From contig CAJTLG010000018.1 in NCBI GenBank assembly GCA_910577395.1, positions 1 to 10,534 on the forward strand: DNA of 10,534 nucleotides, given 5' to 3'. Of this stretch, positions 5,992 through 10,534 are shown in pieces. The stretch is from an uncultured Vampirovibrio sp. Lineage in GTDB: Bacteria; Cyanobacteriota; Vampirovibrionia; Gastranaerophilales; Gastranaerophilaceae. The stretch's first letter is position 1. Every line of letters begins with the position of its first letter. A program made the position numbers and the translations under genes. The notes under the pieces were generated by a model. It searched no databases. It saw only the letters and a program-made list of their open reading frames with translations, and was not told the origin of the DNA.

Positions 5992-6064
5992 GCCCCCATC
6001 GTCTAGAGGCCTAGGACAACACCCTTTCACGGTGTAGACAGGGATTCGAATTCCCTTGGGGGTA
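5992..6064 (+). tRNA. tRNA-Glu (UUC)
   Basis: A full cloverleaf can be drawn. The acceptor stem is GCCCCCA (5992-5998) with TGGGGGT (6057-6063; the first pair is G-U) and A6064 as discriminator. The anticodon arm is ACACC/GGTGT around CTTTCAC, giving anticodon TTC at 6026-6028. The T-arm is AGGGA/TCCCT around TTCGAAT. The D-arm region (GTCTAGAGGCCTAGGAC) resembles that of E. coli tRNA-Glu. The CCA end is not encoded. It is followed by a terminator. Confidence 0.96.
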
Positions 6065-6075
6065 TATAAAATTTA

Positions 6076-6303
6076 TTAACGGCATAGGTTATCTATGCCG
6101 TTTTTGTCAATCGACAACGTGTAATTTTTATTATATTTAAACCCGCAATCCATTGTATAAAAACGTACTGCATCAGGCACCGGTGCAAAAGCCGTAATAA
6201 CACCATTTGGCTTATTTTTTAGAATATCTTTTCCCATTTGTGCAATAAGAGCCCGTCCCGCAAGCCCATATGTTTTGTTTGTGCCAATCTGGATTATTTC
6301 ACC
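6076..6303 (-). pseudogene. Out-of-frame C-terminal half of an acetyltransferase-like gene
   Basis: Continuing on the minus strand past the G-tract in the -1 frame, an open frame of about 75 codons runs to TAA at 6078-6076. It reads EIIQIGTNKTYGLAGRALIAQ, then a helix, then ITAFAPVPDAVRFYTMDCGFK and a short tail. The first part resembles the acetyl-CoA binding loop and helix of GNAT N-acetyltransferases, and the second (A..DAVRFY...GFK) the following strand and helix. It has no start or ribosome site of its own, so it is expressed only if the tract changes by one G or the ribosome slips. Its last seven residues are encoded within the arms of the tRNA terminator hairpin on the opposite strand. 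Confidence 0.7.
6078..6105 (+). terminator. Terminator of tRNA-Glu
   Basis: AACGGCATAG (6078-6087) pairs perfectly with CTATGCCGTT (6093-6102) around a 5-nt loop, followed by a T-run ending at 6105. The stem also encodes the C-terminus and overlaps the stop codon of the convergent acetyltransferase-like frame. Confidence 0.85.
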
Positions 6304-6626
6304 CCCCCCCCCGTCTCAGATTCGGTTTCTTCAATATGTACATTTGCCGCAATTGAACCGTCTTCTGTTTCAATAGTATATATGTGGTGAGTTTTATATT
6401 CATCAGGATTTTCTATTTTATCCTCTATTACATATTCAATTTGCCCATGAAACGGCACAGGAGCCCCTATTTGGCCTTTTTTAAACTTTTTAATATCATC
6501 TTTATCTTTGCAATCGTATTCATAACATACAGCAAGAACATCACTGCGGGTTGCTTTATCCTTAATTATACATTTTCCGATTGGGATTTTACCCGTAAAA
6601 GAAACTGCGTTTAAAATGGAAATCAT
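6294..6626 (-). CDS. N-terminal half of an acetyltransferase-like protein (110 aa as read)
   Basis: As sequenced, this frame starts at ATG 6626 with AAGGA 8-12 nt upstream and ends at TAA 6294, just after the run of G. The translated part begins MISILNAVSFTGKIPIGKCI and continues through a Lys/Asp-rich region and strand-like segments (GQIEYVIEDKI, HHIYTIETEDGSIAANVHIEE) to TESETGGGVK. The lower-case logic is simple: one extra G (12) joins it to the C-terminal half at 6303-6076, giving 183 residues. That size fits a small GNAT-like protein whose catalytic half is now out of frame. The SFTG motif at residues 9-12 echoes SFGAG in the 80-aa protein. Either a phase-variable gene in the OFF state or a homopolymer error. 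Confidence 0.65.
   Translation of the reverse strand: MISILNAVSFTGKIPIGKCIIKDKATRSDVLAVCYEYDCKDKDDIKKFKKGQIGAPVPFHGQIEYVIEDKIENPDEYKTHHIYTIETEDGSIAANVHIEETESETGGGVK
6302..6312. repeat. Homopolymer of 11 C (11 G in the coding strand)
   Basis: The longest G/C run in an otherwise AT-rich window lies inside a coding region, exactly where the frame is lost. Such tracts change length by slipped-strand mispairing, and 12 (or 9) G would restore the 183-residue frame. Confidence 0.95.
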
Positions 6627-6684
6627 AATTTTAAATCCTTATTTTCAGATTAATAAAACCAAAACCGGGCAAAAAATTGCCTTA

Positions 6685-6712
6685 TTTATAAAAAATTCAA
6701 AAAAGCTGTGAA
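6685..6712 (-). promoter_or_regulatory. Probable promoter of the acetyltransferase-like gene
   Basis: On the minus strand, TTCACA (6712-6707), a 16-bp spacer and TATAAA (6690-6685) are positioned to start transcription near 6678, about 50 nt before ATG 6626. Confidence 0.4.
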
Positions 6713-6727
6713 ATTTAAAAATCCTTA

Positions 6728-6756
6728 TTGCTTTATTATATTTATCGTGTTAATAT
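6728..6756 (+). promoter_or_regulatory. Promoter before the tRNA-like remnant and lysine-rich gene
   Basis: TTGCTT (6728-6733), a 17-bp spacer and TAATAT (6751-6756), with TG at 6748-6749 making an extended -10, predict a start near 6763. This is 10 nt before the tRNA-like remnant and about 110 nt before the gene at 6874. Confidence 0.5.
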
Positions 6757-6773
6757 AGTCACACAAATAAAAA

Positions 6774-6829
6774 CCCCAGACTAAACTTTTTCACAGTGTA
6801 AACAGGGATTTGAGTTATCTTTGGGGTAT
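6774..6829 (+). pseudogene. Decayed tRNA-Glu copy lacking the D-arm
   Basis: Aligned to tRNA-Glu at a constant offset of 764, positions 6779-6829 match 6015-6065 at about 39 of 51 positions. They are preceded by CCCCA matching the 5' acceptor strand, so a clean 16-nt deletion (equivalent to 5999-6014) removed the D-arm. The acceptor stem is still pairable (ACCCCA 6773-6778 with TGGGGT 6822-6827), the anticodon TTC is kept (6790-6792), and one anticodon-stem pair has changed from C-G to T-A on both sides. The T-arm has decayed. It may be a pseudogene, an integration scar, or a tRNA-like element in the leader of the next gene. Confidence 0.75.
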
Positions 6830-6873
6830 TTTATTCTCTAATTTCCGGGGATAGAAATATAGGAGTATATTTT

Positions 6874-7299
6874 ATGAAAAATTTATTAGCTATACTTATA
6901 GCTTTAGTTTTATCAACCTCTTTTGCATCTGCAGCACCTGCTAAAAGCAACAGCCTTACAAATTTGAAAAATGCCGTTAAACAAGATGTTACCAACGCAA
7001 AAAACGCAATTAAAAAAGATGTAGATAATGCAAAAGCTGAACAAAAAGCCTCAAAAGAAGCTTCAAATAAAAAGAAAAAAGCTGCATTAAAAGAAAAAAG
7101 AGATGCACAGATTTCTGACATAGACAAACAAATTAATACTAAAAAATCACAAATTAAAGAAGTAAAAAAATCAACCGCTATGACAGAAACCGAAAAAACA
7201 ATGAGGGTTAGGTCTTATGAAAGACAAATTGAAACTCTTGAGGCTAAAAAAGTTAAAATTAATGAAATATACGAAAAAAGCGTTAGCGCTATAAAATAA
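6874..7299 (+). CDS. Secreted lysine-rich helical protein (141 aa)
   Basis: Residues 1-20 are a classical Sec signal peptide (MKNLLAILIALVLSTSFASA) with likely cleavage before APAK, so the mature protein is periplasmic or secreted. The mature part is almost entirely helical and rich in Lys, Ala and Glu. Residues 30-60 contain 11-residue repeats (NLKNAVKQDVT, NAKNAIKKDVD, then a partial NAKAEQK) typical of amphipathic hendecad helices. Residues 72-98 and 104-135 are predicted coiled coils separated by a short turn at STAMTETE. AGGAG just upstream of ATG 6874 is a good ribosome site. No named family is recognised; it may be a periplasmic chaperone-like, cell-wall-binding or nucleic-acid-binding helical protein. 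It is monocistronic, with a terminator directly after it and a tRNA-like remnant in its leader. Confidence 0.82.
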   Translation: MKNLLAILIALVLSTSFASAAPAKSNSLTNLKNAVKQDVTNAKNAIKKDVDNAKAEQKASKEASNKKKKAALKEKRDAQISDIDKQINTKKSQIKEVKKSTAMTETEKTMRVRSYERQIETLEAKKVKINEIYEKSVSAIK

Positions 7300-7317
7300 A
7301 TTTATCAAACCTAAGCA

Positions 7318-7376
7318 TACACACTTTTAAGACTTTCAAAGGTTTTAAAAGTGTGTACTTTTCCTGTTTTTTGATA
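7318..7376 (+). terminator. Long terminator hairpin before the TPR gene
   Basis: TACACACTTTTAA (7318-7330) pairs perfectly over 13 bp with TTAAAAGTGTGTA (7345-7357), and the loop can pair further with a G-U or two. T-rich sequence follows (CTTTTCCTGTTTTTT). It separates the lysine-rich gene from the TPR promoter that begins immediately after. Confidence 0.75.
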
Positions 7377-7380
7377 TAAT
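7372..7380 (+). promoter_or_regulatory. Perfect extended -10 directly before the TPR gene
   Basis: TGATATAAT at 7372-7380 matches the extended -10 consensus exactly and ends 9 nt before ATG 7390. A start 7 to 10 nt downstream would fall at or within three bases of the ATG, and no Shine-Dalgarno is present, so a leaderless mRNA is expected. Confidence 0.6.
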
Positions 7381-7389
7381 ATTTAACTT

Positions 7390-9183
7390 ATGGAAATAAA
7401 TAAAACCGCAGAATTATTGGATAAATCTCTTGAATTAATAAACAGAGAACAATTTGAAGAGGCATTTGAGCTTTTAAAAAAGGCCAATAAAATTGAACCA
7501 GAAAATATTGAAATCCTCAAAAATATGGGCTTAACCCTTATTAACCTTGAAGATTATCTTGAGGCTGCAAAAGCTTTCGCTAAAGTGGTAAAAGAAGAGT
7601 CTGAAAATGCCAATGCCTGGTATTATTTAGGAAGTGCTCTTGAAAAATTGGATGAATATGATGAGGCAATAAAAGCTCATAAACAGGTAATAAGATTAAG
7701 GCCTGAATATATTGATGCTTACAAAGCACTTGGCGTTCTATATCTTAAAGTCGGCAGATTTGAAGAATTAGTTGAAACAATAAAATCCGCTCTTGAATTC
7801 GAAAAAACCGACTATCAGCTTTATTATATAATATCTTCTGCATATATGGCACAAAAAGAGGATGATAATGCGCTTGAATATCTTGAAGAGGCACACAAAT
7901 TAAACCCCAAACATCAACAAATCCTAAATAACATTGCAACCTGTTATATTGCAAAAGGTGATTACGGCACTGCCAAAAAATACTTAGAAAAAGCCTATGC
8001 CCTTGATAAAGATAATCCGATTACAAATTACAATCTGGGCTCCCTTTATCAATTGAAGGAAGATTATGAAAAGGCATTTTTGCATTTTAACAGCGCCTAT
8101 ATTAAAGAACCCTCTTCAAGTTTCTTAACTTCCCTTGCATATTGCGCTATCCAAGCCCAAAAATGGGAAACGGCAAGAGGCCTGTACAGAAGCCTGAGTG
8201 CCATACACCCTGAAAAATTTAATTTTAAGATGAATTATCTAACCTGCTGTATTCAAACCGGCCAATATCAGGAAGGGCTTGAAATTGCTAAAAATCTTGC
8301 AGAAGTAAATCCAAAATCCACAGATGCGCAAAAAAGGCTTGCATATCTTTACAGGCTTACAAATAAGCCACAAAATGCAATTGAAATTTTAGAAAAGCTT
8401 TTAAAACGCGGAAAAATTGATTTTGAAATATGTTATAACCTTGCTATATCCTATATAAATTCAGGCGATTTGGAACAAGGGAAAGAAAACCTTAGAAAAT
8501 GTATATCTTTAGAACCTGAAAACCCTGCCGCAAGAAAAGATTTGGGCATATTATACCTAAAGATGAATTATACAGACTGGGCGCTTGATGAACTTAAAAC
8601 CGCAATTGATTTAGAGCCTGATAATGCGGAACATTATTTTAATTATGCCGTTGCCCTGCACAAATCCCAAGATTTTATTAATGCAGGTGAATATTTTAAA
8701 AAAGCGGCAGATATGGATAGTAATAATTCAAATTATCTTGCAAATCTTGGAGAAAATCTGCTTGTCCAAAACAAAAAAGATGAAGCTATTGATGTATTAA
8801 AAAAAGCAATAAACCTGAATAATAATGAATATGCGGCAAAATTTACCCTTGCTAAGATTTATTTCAACGATAAAAAATATGATATTGCACGTGATTTACT
8901 TTTAGATATTGCAAATTTACCCGATACGCCTGAAGTATTAAATCTGCTTGCAAAAAGTTATATGAAACTTAAAGATTATAAAATGGCGGCAGGAATATTC
9001 AAAAAACTTGCAAATGCATACCCCAATAATCATATTCTGCTTTGCGATTTGGCAAAGTGTGAAACAAATATGGGGGAATACGAAAATGCAAAAGAAAATG
9101 TTAAAAAAGCGCTAATGCTATTCCCGGATTTTGAAGAAGGGATAAAAATTTTAAAAGATATAGAAAAAGTAACAGACAATTAA
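7390..9183 (+). CDS. Tetratricopeptide repeat (TPR) protein, 597 aa
   Basis: The whole protein is built of about 17 tandem 34-residue TPR units with the usual pattern (W/L..LG..Y..A......A....P). Clear examples are NAWYYLGSALEKLDEYDEAI near residue 75, AYKALGVLYLKVGRFEEL, ITNYNLGSLYQLKEDYEKAF, ARKDLGILYLKMNYTDWALD and YLANLGENLLVQNKKDEAID. There is no signal peptide, membrane helix or catalytic domain, so it is a cytoplasmic superhelical scaffold for protein-protein binding; some units in the middle (about 235-300) are degenerate. The TPR fold is certain, but partners cannot be read from sequence. The start at ATG 7390 has no Shine-Dalgarno, with an extended -10 box only 9 nt upstream. It is directly followed by trpS (stop at 9183), which seems to depend on the same promoter. 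Confidence 0.93.
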   Translation: MEINKTAELLDKSLELINREQFEEAFELLKKANKIEPENIEILKNMGLTLINLEDYLEAAKAFAKVVKEESENANAWYYLGSALEKLDEYDEAIKAHKQVIRLRPEYIDAYKALGVLYLKVGRFEELVETIKSALEFEKTDYQLYYIISSAYMAQKEDDNALEYLEEAHKLNPKHQQILNNIATCYIAKGDYGTAKKYLEKAYALDKDNPITNYNLGSLYQLKEDYEKAFLHFNSAYIKEPSSSFLTSLAYCAIQAQKWETARGLYRSLSAIHPEKFNFKMNYLTCCIQTGQYQEGLEIAKNLAEVNPKSTDAQKRLAYLYRLTNKPQNAIEILEKLLKRGKIDFEICYNLAISYINSGDLEQGKENLRKCISLEPENPAARKDLGILYLKMNYTDWALDELKTAIDLEPDNAEHYFNYAVALHKSQDFINAGEYFKKAADMDSNNSNYLANLGENLLVQNKKDEAIDVLKKAINLNNNEYAAKFTLAKIYFNDKKYDIARDLLLDIANLPDTPEVLNLLAKSYMKLKDYKMAAGIFKKLANAYPNNHILLCDLAKCETNMGEYENAKENVKKALMLFPDFEEGIKILKDIEKVTDN

Positions 9184-9195
9184 ATGAGGGATAAA

Positions 9196-10212
9196 ATGAC
9201 AATAGACAGCAAAAAAAGAATAGTGTCAGGAATGCGCTCTACAGGAAAACTTCACCTCGGGCACTATTTTGGAGTGCTTACAAACTGGGAAAAACTCCAA
9301 AATGAATATGAAGCGTTCTTTTTTATAGCTGATTGGCACGCCCTTACCACAAAATATAATGATACCGCCAATTTAAAGGAAAATGTTCAGGATGTGCTTT
9401 TGGATTGGCTTGCGGCAGGTATTGACCCAAATAAAGCCACAATATATCTGCAATCTCTGGTACCTGAAACATCTGAACTGCATATATATTTAAGCATGAT
9501 AACACCGCAAAACTGGGTAGAACGTGACCCCACCCTTAAAGATATGACAAAGATTTTAAGAACCCAGGGGGCAAGTGATAACAGTATTACATATGGGCTT
9601 TTGGGGTACCCTGTGCTTATGACGGCAGACATTATAACCTTTAATGCAGATTATGTGCCGGTTGGAGTAGACCAGGTTGCACATATTGAAATTTCAAGAG
9701 ATATAATCAGACGATTTAACAATATATATAATTTGCAGTATTTTAAAGAACCCAAACCGCTTTTAACCGACATACCGCTGCTTAAAGGAATTGACGGCAA
9801 TAAAATGGGTAAATCTTTTAACAATGATATTAAAATTTCTGATGATGATAAAACCACCGAGCAAAAGATAATGAGAGCAATCACGGATAGAAGCAGAATA
9901 AAAAGAGATGACCCCGGGCACCCTAAAGAGTGCGAAGTTGCGTATCCTTATTGGAAGATATTCGGGACTGAAGAAGAAGTTAAACAGATTGAAACTGATT
10001 GCAGAGGTGCAAAATTAGGCTGTGCCGATTGCAAAAGGTGCCTTGCAAAAAAAGTGAACGAATTTATGGCACCAATGAGGGAAAGACGCATTGAATACGC
10101 TAAAAACCCCGCTAATGTCAGGGAAATACTTATTGAAGGTTCTAAAAAGGCACGCATGGAGGCTAAGAAAATCTTAGACGGAGCCAAAGAAGCAATCGGA
10201 ATGTATATGTAG
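9196..10212 (+). CDS. trpS: Tryptophanyl-tRNA synthetase with [4Fe-4S]-type cysteine motif
   Basis: Class Ic synthetase charging tRNA-Trp in the cytoplasm. The start at 9196 (338 aa) is preferred because GAGGGA at 9186-9191 is a good ribosome site for it; an in-frame ATG at 9184, directly after the TPR stop, has none. Numbered from 9196, the HIGH motif is HLGH (20-23, in STGKLHLGHYFG) and the KMSKS motif is KMGKS (203-207). Other family blocks include ERDPTLKDMTKI, the tryptophan-pocket region around GYPVLMTADI, and VGVDQVAHIEISRDI. Cys246, Cys269, Cys276 and Cys279 form CX22CX6CX2C, the spacing that binds a [4Fe-4S] cluster in Thermotoga maritima TrpRS; a fifth Cys follows at 282. No T-box or other leader is seen, and translation is probably coupled to the TPR gene. 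Confidence 0.96.
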   Translation: MTIDSKKRIVSGMRSTGKLHLGHYFGVLTNWEKLQNEYEAFFFIADWHALTTKYNDTANLKENVQDVLLDWLAAGIDPNKATIYLQSLVPETSELHIYLSMITPQNWVERDPTLKDMTKILRTQGASDNSITYGLLGYPVLMTADIITFNADYVPVGVDQVAHIEISRDIIRRFNNIYNLQYFKEPKPLLTDIPLLKGIDGNKMGKSFNNDIKISDDDKTTEQKIMRAITDRSRIKRDDPGHPKECEVAYPYWKIFGTEEEVKQIETDCRGAKLGCADCKRCLAKKVNEFMAPMRERRIEYAKNPANVREILIEGSKKARMEAKKILDGAKEAIGMYM

Positions 10213-10234
10213 AACATTGGCTCACGCAAGAAAA

Positions 10235-10261
10235 GGGCGCTTAAGGTTACTAAAAGCGCCC
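10235..10261. terminator. Stem-loop after trpS, possibly a minus-strand terminator
   Basis: GGGCGCTT (10235-10242) pairs perfectly with AAGCGCCC (10254-10261) around an 11-nt loop. On the + strand it is followed by GAAAAG rather than a T-run; on the minus strand TTTTCTT follows. It could therefore weakly terminate transcripts of the minus-strand gene at the right edge, and may act in both directions as a 3' end for trpS. Confidence 0.5.
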
Positions 10262-10291
10262 GAAAAGTTGTTCATCTAAAAATTGTTTGTC

Positions 10292-10312
10292 ACCCTGAAC
10301 TGGTTTCAGGGT
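10292..10312. repeat. REP-like palindrome ACCCTGAA/TTCAGGGT
   Basis: An 8-bp perfect inverted repeat with a 5-nt loop (CTGGT). I recall near-identical CACCCTGAAC...TTTCAGGGTCT palindromes as intergenic repeats in diverse bacteria; copy number here cannot be judged. It directly abuts copy B of the dispersed repeat. Confidence 0.55.
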
Positions 10313-10317
10313 CTTAA

Positions 10318-10379
10318 TTCTCTTTCCATTACAGAATATTTTGGACAAAGACACAATACGTCGTCTTTTAAGGTTCCAA
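10318..10379. repeat. Dispersed intergenic repeat, copy B
   Basis: Matches 4400-4461 gap-free at about 53 of 62 positions in the same orientation. Here the repeat follows the REP-like palindrome and lies between trpS and the minus-strand pilin-like gene. The rest of 10380-10475 is AT-rich non-coding sequence with no feature I can support. Confidence 0.65.
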
Positions 10380-10475
10380 TATCTATTCCTTCGGTCACAC
10401 GACTCTTTAATGGTCTTTTTACCAAAACATTCTTTCATTTCAAGAGAACTCAATTTTGGTTGTTACATTAATCCC

Positions 10476-10534
10476 CTACTCCCCATACCAATATACGCAT
10501 ATGTAGCCCGGCATGCCGTCACCTCCTTTGCCGG
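10476..10534 (-). CDS. 3' end of a second pilin-like protein, partial
   Basis: The minus strand enters the window in frame and reads GKGGDGMPGYICVYWYGE followed by TAG (10478-10476). The tail closely parallels GKGGNGQGGYVCIYWDKLE at the left edge, so the two edges carry paralogous genes in opposite orientation, converging toward the window interior. Assignment to prepilin-like proteins is inference from this Gly-rich, aromatic, single-Cys tail; the N-terminus is outside the window. The Shine-Dalgarno-like AAAGGAGGTGA here is simply the Lys-Gly-Gly codons and not a start signal. Confidence 0.45.
   Translation of the reverse strand, partial: GKGGDGMPGYICVYWYGE

Noticed and set aside
6384..6614. 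76-codon + strand frame opposite the acetyltransferase-like gene
   Set aside because: It is a shadow of the minus-strand gene, hydrophobic from reverse reading, with no ribosome site.
6668..6681. GGCAA-AAAA-TTGCC hairpin in the acetyltransferase leader
   Set aside because: Only 5 bp with no supporting context; such short pairs are expected by chance.
9184..9195. ATG at 9184 as the trpS start
   Set aside because: It has no ribosome site, while GAGGGA at 9186-9191 is correctly spaced for ATG 9196; the four extra residues are not part of the conserved fold. It cannot be fully excluded because reinitiation after the adjacent stop is possible.
10250..10471. Open frames on both strands over the right intergenic region
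   Set aside because: They consist of the REP-like palindrome and repeat copy B; copy A of the same repeat has a stop in the equivalent frame, so coding function is unlikely.
10512..10534. AAAGGAGGTGA on the minus strand as a Shine-Dalgarno for ATG followed by a 9-residue product, or as a 16S rRNA 3' end
   Set aside because: It encodes Lys-Gly-Gly-Asp within the pilin-like tail, matching the left-edge tail codon for codon in pattern; no rRNA sequence surrounds it.

Overview
The window is AT-rich and gene-dense. Several lineage cues point to an uncultured gut-type bacterium, most likely Vampirovibrionia/Melainabacteria (Gastranaerophilales) or a relative: the AT bias, Lys/Asn/Ile-rich proteins, small proteins with an Ile/Val-Ser-Phe-x-Gly motif near the N-terminus, and pilin-like C-terminal tails ending around YVCIYW. 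This assignment is inference from sequence style, not a database result.

Layout. Bases 1-89 are the 3' end of a pilin-like gene on the + strand, followed by a terminator. Bases 205-652 (minus strand) are the RNase P RNA gene rnpB. Divergent from it, 704-4307 is a tightly packed five-gene operon: tatD (metal-dependent DNase), a 92-residue unknown, tlyA (rRNA 2'-O-methyltransferase), a 396-residue unknown and a membrane-anchored thioredoxin-like protein. It ends in a strong terminator at 4328-4361.

Bases 4362-4922 are non-coding but structured. They hold a dispersed repeat (second copy near 10318), a 57-nt imperfect hairpin, an orphan minus-strand terminator, and a promoter whose -10 region overlaps one arm of a perfect 11-bp inverted repeat. 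That promoter drives an 80-residue orphan protein (4923-5165). Next come an unknown 202-residue protein (5374-5982) and tRNA-Glu(UUC) at 5992-6064.

Downstream of the tRNA, a minus-strand acetyltransferase-like gene is split by an 11-G homopolymer. The upstream half ends just after the tract, and the C-terminal half lies open in the -1 frame, so it looks like a phase-variable gene in its OFF state (or a homopolymer sequencing error). Beyond it is a decayed tRNA-Glu copy lacking the D-arm. It lies in the probable 5' leader of a secreted lysine-rich protein (6874-7299). The tRNA and its remnant thus bracket the acetyltransferase region.

Bases 7390-10212 hold a 597-residue TPR protein and, directly after it, trpS. 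The tryptophanyl-tRNA synthetase carries a CX22CX6CX2C cysteine motif, as in the [4Fe-4S]-binding enzyme of Thermotoga maritima. The right end (10213-10475) is repeat-rich intergenic DNA, followed by the 3' end of a second pilin-like gene on the minus strand whose C-terminus resembles the one at the left edge. Most genes are informational or housekeeping (RNA processing, rRNA modification, tRNA and tRNA charging) interspersed with lineage-specific unknowns. The most unusual stretches are 4362-4922 and 5992-6873.
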